A stretch of 64,000 nt of DNA from contig NZ_JAGQDE010000003.1 of assembly GCF_018069755.1 (NCBI RefSeq), forward strand, positions 62,001-126,000, given 5' to 3'. Under the pieces are notes generated by a model that saw only the letters and a program-made list of their open reading frames with translations, was not told the origin of the DNA and made no database searches. The stretch is from Ideonella aquatica. GTDB taxonomy: Bacteria; Pseudomonadota; Gammaproteobacteria; Burkholderiales; Burkholderiaceae_C. Shown here piece by piece: positions 16,648-25,500 of this stretch. The first letter of the stretch is position 1. Every line of letters begins with the position of its first letter. The position numbers were made by a program, and so were the translations under genes.

Positions 16648-18476
16648 TGTTCACCTACCTGTGGTTCTGGGGTGTCTTCGACTGGAACTCGCACGATGCC
16701 AGGGTCTCTCGTGACGGCGAACGTCCTCTGGGCACGCCAAGAGGCGACTACTCGGTCGTACCCCTCTGCGATCCTCTTGGTGGCCCAAGCTTCGGACACC
16801 TTGGGGTCAGAGCTCTTGGGGCGGTGCTCAGGCGCGGGCAGCGTGACGCGGCATCGCACGGGCAGTCGGGCAGCCTCTCCGGCTACGATTGCCTCCCCCG
16901 TTCTCAGCACCGGCAGCAGGTCCACCAACCCGCCAAGGTTGTCGGGAAGTGCGCCCTTCACTCGGGCACGATCTTCAGGGTTTGAAAGGCGCAAGGCCAT
17001 GATCGTGCCGCACTGAGACAGGATGGTCTCATCGACCTCTGCGGGACGTTGTGAAACCACCATCGCGCCAATACCGTACTTACGTCCTTCCTTGGCGATC
17101 CGCTTCACCACGTCGGCCGCTGGACTGTCTTCCTTGGCGCCTGACAGGTATCTGTGTGCCTCTTCCATCACGACAAGCAGTGGGCGGTGTATGCCTCCTT
17201 CGGTTTTCTCGCGGCTCCAGAAGAGCGCCTCGTAGACGATCCGCAAGATTGAACCGATAAGAGTCGTCAATACGGAGCTCGGCACACCAGAAAGGTCCAG
17301 GATGGTGACTGGCTTTTCGTAACCCAACCAGTCATCCAAGAGATGGTCCAGATCGCGTTCAACGGTTCCGTCCAGCGCAGGCTCCCACGGGCCAGGGTGC
17401 AGGATGAAGTCGAACCGGTGGTCTAGCAGACGTGACCGCATTAAATTCAACTGTCGGCGAATCCCTTTTGCCTGAGTGTTCAAGAACGGTCCCGCAGCGC
17501 CCAACGCCGCCGGGGTGTATTTGGGGGGTGCGAGAGTTATAGGGTTGCCGGCAGCTTCCAATGCCGGCTGGTCCCGCTGTGGCCCGTTGAGCGTCCGCAT
17601 CTCGAAGTCTACGAGGTCATACCAGCATTGCTTGAGGCTGAACGGCACCGGGCTATCGACGGTGAGCGATTGAGGGTCCAATCCGGCGAAGTTGGCCGCC
17701 GTTAGCACCGCAGCCTTCATTTCCTGAATCTTGTCGGAGAACGCAATCTCTTGATTCTCAGTCAGGCCTCCCGCAACAAAGTCCAGCAGGTCTTTCGATT
17801 GCAGAGCCCAGTAGGGCACGAACAGCGGGCGTTCTCCGGGTTGTGGCGTGGCGCTGTACACGCGAGCGAGATCTGCCAAGGCATGGGTGTATTCACCATG
17901 TAGGTCAAGAAGAAGGATCCGAGACGCCGGCGCGCCATCTTCCTGATTGGGCCGAACGATCGAGCGCAACAAGCTTGCGACGGTTGTAGATTTGCCTGAG
18001 CCAGTTGATCCCAAGATGGCGGAGTGCCGAGATACCAAGGCATCCAGCGAGAGTTTGACAGTGATGCTCTCTGAACTGGAAAGAGTGCCTATGGCTATCT
18101 GGTCAACGCCATCGCTCCCATAGATTCGTCTCAGGTCACCCTCGCTAACGATGTGCACCGCATCGTTTATAGACGGCAACTGGCTAAGTCCGCGCTCAAA
18201 GCTCCGCCCTAGGGCTTCTCCAGCGAGTTCCACTTTCATCCAACGTCCACCGCTGGCTGCTTTGGAATCTGACGATGCGCCCACCTCGCTCACGATGCCG
18301 AATAGGTCCTGGTATCCCTGAGGTATCCGCACAAAGCCACCGACCTGAGCAACCCGGTACATGTGCCCTTCAATCATGGCGATGCCTGATGCGAGGGACT
18401 CGGCGAGCGACACTGTCACGGTCGGCCCCGAAACTGATGTCACCAACCCTAAGAAGGTAGGGTCCTTGGCGCTCAC
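16644..18476 (-). CDS. herA: HerA-family hexameric ATPase/translocase of a SIR2-HerA defence system
   Basis: The 610-residue protein has an N-terminal HAS-barrel-like beta region (FLGLVTSVSGPTVTVSL), Walker A GSTGSGKST (156-164), Walker B LLVVMEEAH (433-441) and KEGRKYGIGAMVVSQRP (462-478), the HerA/FtsK-type arginine-finger and sensor segment. The start is a GTG that overlaps the SIR2 stop (GTGA), which gives 610 residues; an upstream extension inside the SIR2 frame is not coding. SIR2-HerA pairs (described as Nezha) form large NADase/nuclease complexes that stop phage growth by NAD+ depletion. The tight overlap on both sides implies stoichiometric synthesis of SIR2, HerA and the KTSC protein. 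Confidence 0.93.
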   Translation of the reverse strand: MSAKDPTFLGLVTSVSGPTVTVSLAESLASGIAMIEGHMYRVAQVGGFVRIPQGYQDLFGIVSEVGASSDSKAASGGRWMKVELAGEALGRSFERGLSQLPSINDAVHIVSEGDLRRIYGSDGVDQIAIGTLSSSESITVKLSLDALVSRHSAILGSTGSGKSTTVASLLRSIVRPNQEDGAPASRILLLDLHGEYTHALADLARVYSATPQPGERPLFVPYWALQSKDLLDFVAGGLTENQEIAFSDKIQEMKAAVLTAANFAGLDPQSLTVDSPVPFSLKQCWYDLVDFEMRTLNGPQRDQPALEAAGNPITLAPPKYTPAALGAAGPFLNTQAKGIRRQLNLMRSRLLDHRFDFILHPGPWEPALDGTVERDLDHLLDDWLGYEKPVTILDLSGVPSSVLTTLIGSILRIVYEALFWSREKTEGGIHRPLLVVMEEAHRYLSGAKEDSPAADVVKRIAKEGRKYGIGAMVVSQRPAEVDETILSQCGTIMALRLSNPEDRARVKGALPDNLGGLVDLLPVLRTGEAIVAGEAARLPVRCRVTLPAPEHRPKSSDPKVSEAWATKRIAEGYDRVVASWRAQRTFAVTRDPGIVRVPVEDTPEPQVGEQ

Positions 18477-19723
18477 GCTTTGGGCTCCCCGGCATTCGCT
18501 TCGGCAATGGCAATCGCAGCTGGGGCACCTGCGACGGCGGCGTCGGGTGTCTCCTGTGCACTCATTTCGGTTGCTTGAGCAAGGGCGCAAAAGCGGGTGA
18601 GCAGCGCAAAGTCGCCAAGCAGAAATTTGCTCTGTTCCCCAGGCCACCGTGGCCCCCAGAAGGTCGCACGGATGTCCTCCCAGTTCTTTGGTGGATCCCC
18701 GGGACGCCATGTTCCCTTGACGCCTCCAATCACAGCCCCATCGGACGCATACACCGAAAGGTTGGGGCGTTCGTACGCCAGTTTGCAGGCGGGCTCCTCA
18801 GACGCCAATGGCATGTACTGGAATGCCATCACCGAGGCGTTCGCATTCATGGCAAGCGCTTCGTCCAACACTGCGCAGATGTGTGCGTCTCGGAATGAGA
18901 AGCCAGAGGTGAGCAAGATGCTGTCTGGGGTCAGTAGAAACTGGCGTAGTCGCTCGAACAAGGCCGAGTAGGGTTGCTTCTGGGTCAGCTCGTACTTTAG
19001 GTGGTCGGGATACACGAGCTGCGAGGCTGTTCGTCCGCGTCCGCGAACAACCGAGTCGCCTTCTAGCGCCCAACCCAAGGAGCCATGCAACTTCCAGAGC
19101 CGGGACCACCTTGGTGGTAAATCGTCGCTGGCGACGCTGACGGGATCAAAGAAGGGCAGATGCCCTCCGGTGAATCCGTCGAAATAGGAAGCGCGGGATC
19201 GTTCGAACGCCTCTTCGAACAGCAAGTCGTAGTTAGTAGTGAAGATTTCGACGGCGTGCGCCCGAAGCGTTCCGCTGACCCAAGAGACCAACTCCGTGTA
19301 GGCGTTTCGCTCCTTAGGGAGGGCTGCGCCCACTACTTCGCCGATCTTCCTACACACTTCCATGCCGAGCGCCATATATCCGTTGGAGTCCAGTCCATGA
19401 ACCTGGGCTGGCCCAAGTGCCTGCTGCAAGAGTCGGATACGGGTGAGGATTGATTCGATATTTGCGGCAGCACCAAGTTCCGCGCGAATCGCCTCAGCAG
19501 CGGCCTTCTGCTGTCCAGTCAATGCCCCAATCGCCTGTGCGGTCAACTCCTCGACACCAGGCATCAATGCGCGTCCACCTTCGGATACCAACGTCCCAAT
19601 ATCGTTCACCCGGAGAGACATCGGAGCTCCTGCACCTACCAGCAGACCAATGCGCTTCCGCCCTTGTGACAGGATCTGCCGGAGGTCCGACATGAAGCGG
19701 TCGGGGTTGTGGAATGTGTTCAT
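18473..19723 (-). CDS. SIR2-domain defence protein (probable NADase) paired with HerA
   Basis: The 416-residue product carries the SIR2 signatures: IGLLVGAGAPMS (26-36, nucleotide-binding loop), FTTNYD (161-166, with the catalytic Asn) and LWKLHGS (209-215, with the catalytic His). The segment ILLTSGFSFRDAHI later on is typical of SIR2_2-type defence proteins. In SIR2-HerA systems this subunit hydrolyses NAD+ once phage infection is sensed. The ATG at 19723 has AGGGAG upstream; in-frame starts further upstream lack this. The C-terminal 30 residues are an Ala-rich tail. The stop overlaps the HerA start. It follows the DUF2130 gene after 145 bases, so that gene may or may not share its promoter. 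Confidence 0.92.
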   Translation of the reverse strand: MNTFHNPDRFMSDLRQILSQGRKRIGLLVGAGAPMSLRVNDIGTLVSEGGRALMPGVEELTAQAIGALTGQQKAAAEAIRAELGAAANIESILTRIRLLQQALGPAQVHGLDSNGYMALGMEVCRKIGEVVGAALPKERNAYTELVSWVSGTLRAHAVEIFTTNYDLLFEEAFERSRASYFDGFTGGHLPFFDPVSVASDDLPPRWSRLWKLHGSLGWALEGDSVVRGRGRTASQLVYPDHLKYELTQKQPYSALFERLRQFLLTPDSILLTSGFSFRDAHICAVLDEALAMNANASVMAFQYMPLASEEPACKLAYERPNLSVYASDGAVIGGVKGTWRPGDPPKNWEDIRATFWGPRWPGEQSKFLLGDFALLTRFCALAQATEMSAQETPDAAVAGAPAAIAIAEANAGEPKA

Positions 19724-19868
19724 GCGGGCTCCCTTGCCGTATCTTTTCGTAGCCACATTCTGCATGGTTCCTAAGTTGACGCCCTCTGGGGACCGGCCGG
19801 CCCTTTCCCGGGGTTGCTGCATCGGCAAGCTTGCCCGAAGAGCTTTCTGGCCAAGAGATCTGTGGCGC

Positions 19869-21278
19869 TCAATCCGTAGCCGAGGAACCCGGATCCTTGA
19901 GTTCCGCAAACTTGGCGGCCATGGTCGGATTGCCCTTGGTGAGCTTCTTGATTGTCACGTCCTGGGCTTTGTCATTTGCCAACCGCAAATTTCTGTCAGC
20001 ACCTAAGAGTGCGTCCTTGGTCTTTTGCAGGTGGTCGATGGACTTGTCGATCTCGTCAATTGCAGTCTGAAACCTGCGCGAAGCCAAGTCGTAGTTCTTG
20101 GCAAACGCTGTCTTGAAGCCCTCAAGTTCACTCTCGAAACTGGTGATGTCGATGTTCTGGGCCTTCACAAGAGCCAGCTCGGTCTTGTACTTGACCGCAT
20201 TCATCGCCGCATTGCGCAGCAGTGTGATCATCGGGATGAAGAACTGCGGTCGCACCACATACATCTTCGGATAGCGATGAAAGACGTCGACGATGCCGGT
20301 GTTGTAGAGCTCACTTTCGGGTTCCAGGAGAGAGACCAGCACTGCATACTCACAGCCCTTTTCCGTGCGATCCTTGTCTAGCTCTTTAAGGAAGTCCTCG
20401 TTGCGCTTCTTGGTGGCAGTCGCATCGTTCTCGTTCTTCATCTCGAACATGATGGACACGATTTCAGTGCCGGACTCGTCGGTGTCCCGAAAGATGTAGT
20501 CACCCTTGCTTCCGGTGCTGGCGTCGTTGTCCTTCTCAAAGTAGGCCAGCGGGAAGGCGGTGGCACGGATGCGATTGAACTCGGTCTCGCAGTGTTGTTC
20601 TAGCGTCTCGCCCACCATCTTCGTGGACAGGCGCGCCTTCATGTCGCGTAGGCGCTCGATGGCCTCGTCGCGGTCTTTGATCTGGACCTCATAGCGGTCT
20701 TTGAGGGACTGCTCCGCGAGTTGCTTTTCCAGCCGCACCTGCGCCAGGCTGGCCTGCAGCTCGTCACGCTGCTTCTCGACGCCGCTCAGCGCCTCGGTGA
20801 TGGCGAGCTTTCGGGAGAGTTCAAGCGCCGCCAGCCGAGCCTTCAAGCCCTGGATTTCGCTGTCCTTGCTAGCAGCAGTGAGTTGCAACTCGGCAGTACG
20901 CTGGGCCTCGGCCAATTGCCGGACGGTTTGGGTTTCCTGCCTAGCTTTGTCCAGTTCGCTGGCGAGGGCGTCCCTCTGCTTTTCGACATCGCTCAAGGCC
21001 TGTGCAACTGCTAACTGGCGGGACACCTCGCCAGCCTCAAGCTGAGCCTTGAGCTTCTGGATTTCAGCCTCTCGTTCGGCGCTCTGCTTCTGCAACTCAG
21101 CAGACAGCTGGGCGCGGGCGAGTTCCACAGCGCTCCGTTTGTCGCGCTCCGCGAGTTCCAGGCGCTCATGAAGTTGGTGCTCGAAGTCGCTGTCTCGCAC
21201 CTGCTTGAGGATGTCGGCGTAGCCGGCCTCGTCAATCTTGAATGCCCTGCTGCAATGCGGGCAGATGATCTCGTTCAT
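19869..21278 (-). CDS. DUF2130 coiled-coil protein with a PD-(D/E)xK-like core
   Basis: The 469-residue protein starts MNEIICPHC, a single C-x-x-C knuckle. A long coiled coil of repeated Glu/Lys/Ala heptads follows (about residues 25-220), containing two similar copies of a block with [19 protein letters not shown] and [19 protein letters not shown]. The conserved DUF2130 domain then has [23 protein letters not shown] and IMFEMKNEN. The D...E-M-K arrangement resembles a restriction-endonuclease-like active site, as proposed for this family, whose function is unproven. The ATG at 21278 has GGGAG upstream. It is the first gene of the island next to the tRNA, and could be a fourth part of the SIR2-HerA locus or an independent defence gene. 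Confidence 0.85.
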   Translation of the reverse strand: MNEIICPHCSRAFKIDEAGYADILKQVRDSDFEHQLHERLELAERDKRSAVELARAQLSAELQKQSAEREAEIQKLKAQLEAGEVSRQLAVAQALSDVEKQRDALASELDKARQETQTVRQLAEAQRTAELQLTAASKDSEIQGLKARLAALELSRKLAITEALSGVEKQRDELQASLAQVRLEKQLAEQSLKDRYEVQIKDRDEAIERLRDMKARLSTKMVGETLEQHCETEFNRIRATAFPLAYFEKDNDASTGSKGDYIFRDTDESGTEIVSIMFEMKNENDATATKKRNEDFLKELDKDRTEKGCEYAVLVSLLEPESELYNTGIVDVFHRYPKMYVVRPQFFIPMITLLRNAAMNAVKYKTELALVKAQNIDITSFESELEGFKTAFAKNYDLASRRFQTAIDEIDKSIDHLQKTKDALLGADRNLRLANDKAQDVTIKKLTKGNPTMAAKFAELKDPGSSATD

Positions 21279-21634
21279 GTCTGTCGCTCCCAAGACCTAC
21301 AGGTTAGCAAACCTGCGGATTCCAAGGAGTAGGTTGGCTCCGCAGGACAGCGCGCAGAAGGTGGTCTAGGACTGCAGGTTCTCGATACAAGGCCGACGGG
21401 CAGTACGGCTGCTACGAGATGGCCGGTCCTGATCCCAGCAGACATTGACGTTCCGAGTTCGTGCGACAGCACACAGTCTGAAGCCGAACCTCGCTGTTGT
21501 TGACGTCGTTGACGGCCTGCGGGCATGAAGTGCCGCGCGCGACGAAGATTCCGTGCTCACCGCAGCCAACATGATGCCCGGGCGACCTCGGCGGACCATG
21601 AGGTCTTCCAAGACCTGACCCTCCCGGCCATCCC
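21279..21634. other. 356-base region between the island and tRNA-Arg without a recognisable gene
   Basis: Short open frames of about 80 codons occur on the minus strand but resemble nothing known and lack ribosome-binding sites. No integrase fragment, transposase or terminal repeat could be recognised. The region must include the DUF2130 promoter, and an island end if the element inserted at the tRNA. Confidence 0.5.
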
Positions 21635-21709
21635 TGGTCCCCCCGACAGGAATCGAACCTGTATCTGGCGCTTAGGAGGCGCCCGTTCTATCCATTGAAC
21701 TACGGGGAG
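21635..21709 (-). tRNA. tRNA-Arg (anticodon CCT)
   Basis: The 75-base gene folds fully. The acceptor CTCCCCG pairs with CGGGGGG (one G-U pair), followed by discriminator A and an encoded CCA. The anticodon arm is GGCGC-CTCCTAA-GCGCC and reads CCT. The T arm is ACAGG-TTCGATT-CCTGT. The defence island lies immediately beyond its 3' end. Confidence 0.96.
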
Positions 21710-21809
21710 ACTCACGCGGGGTGCTGGGCACACTGCGCGAAAGCGCGAATTCTCGCATGAGGCTCCGGCGCGTTACGCTGTGGCCTGGGGTGACGACGAA
21801 GGAGTCGAC

Positions 21810-21977
21810 ATGACGATGGTGGGCAAGGTGGGCGTGCTGCTGGCGGTGATCGGCATGGCGGCGCAGCTGGGTGAGGCGGGGCCGTGGGCGGGATGGGTGT
21901 TGCTGGCGGGGCTGGTGGCCCTGGGCGTGGACGTGGTCCGCGGGGTCAAGGCCTTCCTGTCGACGGACGGGCGCTGA
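21810..21977 (+). CDS. Small two-helix membrane protein of unknown function
   Basis: The 55-residue product begins MTMVGKVGVLLAVIGMAA and has a second hydrophobic stretch (WVLLAGLVALGVDVV), so two membrane helices are likely. AAGGAG lies just before the ATG, which supports real translation and this start over one 30 bases upstream. The next gene starts 4 bases after its stop, so they form a small operon. No family is recognised. Confidence 0.6.
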   Translation: MTMVGKVGVLLAVIGMAAQLGEAGPWAGWVLLAGLVALGVDVVRGVKAFLSTDGR

Positions 21978-21980
21978 GCC

Positions 21981-22505
21981 ATGGGGGCCGCTCGCAGGAT
22001 GGGTAGCAGGGCGCTGGGCGCGCTGATGATGGCGCTGGGGATGGTCTGCGCGATGCAGGGCGCGGTGGCGCAGACATCTCCGACTGCGCCGCCAGCGCCT
22101 GCGGCCTCGTCCCCACCCGCCGCCTTTGACGAGGCCCTGGCCGCCCGCACCGGCGCCGATGAGTACGGCATGAAGCGCTATGTTTTCGTGCTGCTGCGCA
22201 CCGGGCCCAACCGCATGCCTGATGGGCCGGCGCGCGACGAGATGTTCCGCGGCCACTTTGCCAACATGAAGCGCCTGGCCGATGCGGGCCATCTGGTGCT
22301 GGCCGGGCCGTTCGATGGGGTGGACGGCTGGCGCGGCCTGTTCATCCTGGCGGTCAAGGACATTGACGAGGCCAAGAAGCTGGCCTCGACCGACCCGGTG
22401 CTGGCCTCGGGCGAGATGTTGGCCGAGTACCACCGCTATTTCGGCTCGGCGGCGCTGGTGATGGTCAACGAGCTGCACGCCAGGCTGGCGAAGAAGTCCT
22501 TCTGA
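21981..22505 (+). CDS. Exported YciI-like protein
   Basis: The 174-residue product has an N-terminal signal-like region (a hydrophobic stretch LGALMMALGMVCAMQGAVAQ) and a Pro/Ala linker. A YCII domain follows, with YVFVLLRTGPNR, FRGHFANMKRLADAGHLVLAGPF and GLFILAVKDIDEAKKLASTDPVLASG. This ferredoxin-like fold is usually cytoplasmic and of unclear enzymatic role, so a version with an export signal is somewhat unusual though known in proteobacteria. Its stop lies 10 bases from the convergent tamB stop. Confidence 0.85.
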   Translation: MGAARRMGSRALGALMMALGMVCAMQGAVAQTSPTAPPAPAASSPPAAFDEALAARTGADEYGMKRYVFVLLRTGPNRMPDGPARDEMFRGHFANMKRLADAGHLVLAGPFDGVDGWRGLFILAVKDIDEAKKLASTDPVLASGEMLAEYHRYFGSAALVMVNELHARLAKKSF

Positions 22506-22514
22506 CCGGGCCAC

Positions 22515-25500
22515 TCAGGGCCAGCGCCAGCTCCAGATCAGGTCCACCGCGTTGTCCTCGCCCGACTGCGCGCGCAGCGTGAAGCGCTGGGCGATGCGGT
22601 AGACCAGCTGCCAGGTGCCGGTGGTGGCGTTCACACCGCGCTCATAGCCGACGTACCAGCGCCGGCTGAGCTGCTTGCCCACGCTCACCACCATCTGCCG
22701 CACGTCGTTGGCGTCGGTGGCCTGGCGCAGCGAGAAGTCGGTCAGGCCCAGGGCCTTCATCACCGCGTCGGTGGGGGCTTCGCCCTCGCCGGCCAGCAGG
22801 GCCACGGCGGCGCGCTGCAGCAGCGCGGTGTCGGCCTCGCCCAGGCCGTCGGGTTCGCGGCCCAGCATCAGCCAGCTGAGCTTGTAGGCGTCGCTCATCT
22901 CGGGCTCGCTGGCCAGGCGCACGCGCGGGTTCAGCGCGGTGCCGGTGACCTGCACGCCCACCGTCACGTCCAGGTTGGGCCGTACCGCGAAGATGTCCAG
23001 CCGCGGGTCTTCCACCGGGCCGGTGAAGCTGAGCACGCCGCGCTCGATGTCGAGGTTCTGGCCGTAGGCCACATAGTGGCCATCCTGCAGGCGCACGCTG
23101 CCGTTGACCGACAGCTTCTGGTTGGTCACGCTGGCCAGCAGCTCGCCGCGCAGCGTGCCGTCGATGCCGCGGCCCTTGATGCGCAGGCGCTCGCCCAGGT
23201 CCAGCTTCGCCTTCAGTTGCATGGGGCGTTGGGCGCGGGCGGTGCCGGCGGTCTCGGCGCTGGCGGGACGGGCGCTGGCGAAGACGACGTCGTTGTCCAG
23301 GCCGGGGGCGTCGCCCTGGCTCACGTCCACCAGGCCTTCGTCCACCTTCAGTGCGCCGTCCAGCAGCCAGCGCTCGGGGCTCAGGCTCAGCGTGGCCTGG
23401 CCGCTGGTGACCAGTCGGCGGTCGAGGCGGCCCAGCACCTGAAAGCGTTCGGCCTGGGCCTGCAGCTGCAGCTCGGGGCGGGCGCCCAGGCGCGCCTCGC
23501 CCTGCAGCGTGACGCGGCCGTCGCCACCGCGGAAGCTGAACTGCTCGATGTGGGCGCGCTCGCCGTCCAGGCGCATGTCGACCTGGCCGTCGCTGAGCTG
23601 CACGCCCATCAGCGCGTGGCGCGCTTCCAGGCGCTCGCCGCTGAGGCGGCCGGTCACCTCGGGCGCGCCGAAGCGACCGCCAAAGCCGGCCGTCACCGCC
23701 AGCGCGCCGCCCAGGCGCCAGCCCGGCGGCACCCAGGCACCCCAGGCACCCAGGTTGGCCACGCGCAGCTGCAGCACGCCGTTGAGCGGCGCATCGGCGG
23801 TGGGCCAGGCCAGCTCGGGGCGGGTTTGCAGCGTGGCCACGCCGGCCATCTCGCCCAGCGCGCGACCGGCCAGGGCCTGCGTGAAATGCCAGGTGCCGTC
23901 GTGCGCCGACAGCGCCAGACGCAGGTCGCTCAGCGCCAGCGGCTGCACGCGGCTGCGCGGATCGCGGGCGTCATCGACCATGGCCAGGTCGCCGCCCAGG
24001 CGCTCGAAGACCAGTTCGGCGTCAAAGCGCTCCTCGCGCCGGATCTGCACCGAGCCGCCCAGCCGCAGGTCGCCGCGCCAGCCCAGCTCGGGCTGGGCAC
24101 GGGCCAGCAGCGGGGCCAGCGCGAAGGGCTCGATCTGGGCGTCCAGCGCCAGCGTGGGGGCGGCCCTGCCCGGGCGCCAGCGCGCTTCGGCCTGGCGCCA
24201 GCGCAGGCGGGTTTCGGGCAGCGCCAGCGCGCCGGGCTGCAGCGTGGCGCGCAGCGGGTGGGCCTGGGCGTCGAGCTGCAGTTCGGCCTGCAGGTCGGTG
24301 GTGGACAACCAGTCGCTGCCGGCAGCGCTGCCGGTGCCGCGCGCACGCAGGCGCAGCTCTGACAGCGCGGCCTGCCAGCGGCCGGCCCAGCCCTCACCGT
24401 CGGTCAGCCAGCGGCCCTGGCCGGCCAGGCGCAGCTCTGTGCCGTTGCCGCCCGGCGTGCCCAGCGCCTGCGCCAGCAGCTCGCCCGGCCGCGCCGGGCC
24501 GCTGGCGGTCAGGCTCAGGCGGTGTTCGGCCAGGCGGCCGTCCACGCGCGCCTGGGCCTGGTCCAGTTGCAACACGCCGGCCGCCAGGCCGCGCAGCTGG
24601 GCGTCCAGCTGCAGCGGGCCGTCGGGCTCGCCCGGCCAGGCCAGCCTGGCCTGGCCTTGGCTGAGCTGAACGCCAGGCAGCTGCAGCGCGTCGGCCTGCA
24701 CATCGGCCCGCCAGGCACGCTGGCCAGGGGTGCGGCTCAGCGTGGCCTGCAGGCGGCCGGCCGAGGGCGCCCAGGCGGGATCGAGCAGGCGCAGCAGCGG
24801 CGCGGCGGCGGCCAGCGCGGGCGCGTCCAGGCCCAGCTCGCCACCGACGGCCTCGGTGTCACCGTCCCAGCGGGCCTGCAGGCGGTTGCCGGCCAGGTCC
24901 AACACGGCCGTGCCCTGGCTGCGCACCTGGCGCTCCCAGGTCAGTTGGCCTTGCAGCGGCACGCCGGCCAGCAGACTGGGCTGCAGCTCGGCGCCGAGCC
25001 GGCCCTGCCAGGCCAGCGGCCACTGGCTGGGGCTGGCCTGGGCGAGGCGGTCCGTGTCCAGCCGGCCCTGGGCCTGCCACTGACCCTGCAGCCGGTGCGG
25101 GCCGCGGCGCCAGGGGCTGTCGGCGGCCAGCGGCCACCACAGCGTGGGGTCGAGTTGTTGCAGGCCGCCTTGCAGCTGCAGCTGCCATCGGCCGCTGCCT
25201 TCGGGCACCACCTGGCCGCTCAGCTTGGCGCGGGCCTCGCCGGCCTTCAGCTCGGCGCGCTGCAGTTGCAGCTGGCGGGCATCGGCGCGCAGGTCCAGGG
25301 CCAATCCCAGCTCGGGTGTGGCGGGGGCGCCCACCAGGCGGCCCTGCCAGTCCACCGTCAGTTGGCCGCGCAGCGCCTGCGCCTGCAGCGCGGCGCGGCC
25401 GGCCAGCCAGTCGTCCAGGGCCGGCAGGCCGGCCAGCTGGCCGGTGAGCGGGCCGCTCCAGGTGCTGGCGCGCAGGCGGCGGTCCAGCGCTTCGGGGTGC

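Larger units (their letters stand above)
11467..21634. other. Lower-G+C anti-phage defence island adjoining tRNA-Arg(CCT)
   Basis: Base composition changes sharply after the response-regulator stop and returns to the genome norm at the tRNA gene (hand counts: 31/60 G+C for 12841-12900 against 44/60 for 9001-9060). All five genes inside are on the minus strand. They encode an Avs-like NTPase, a KTSC protein, HerA, SIR2 and a DUF2130 protein. The right end abuts the 3' end of the tRNA, the usual target of site-specific integrases, yet there is no integrase and I found no copy of the tRNA 3' end near 11.5 kb. The element is probably an old or recombination-spread insertion. Confidence 0.75.

Noticed and set aside
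21279-21634. Possible integrase or transposase remnant next to the tRNA
   Set aside because: No conserved recombinase or transposase motif and no terminal inverted repeat could be read in either strand.
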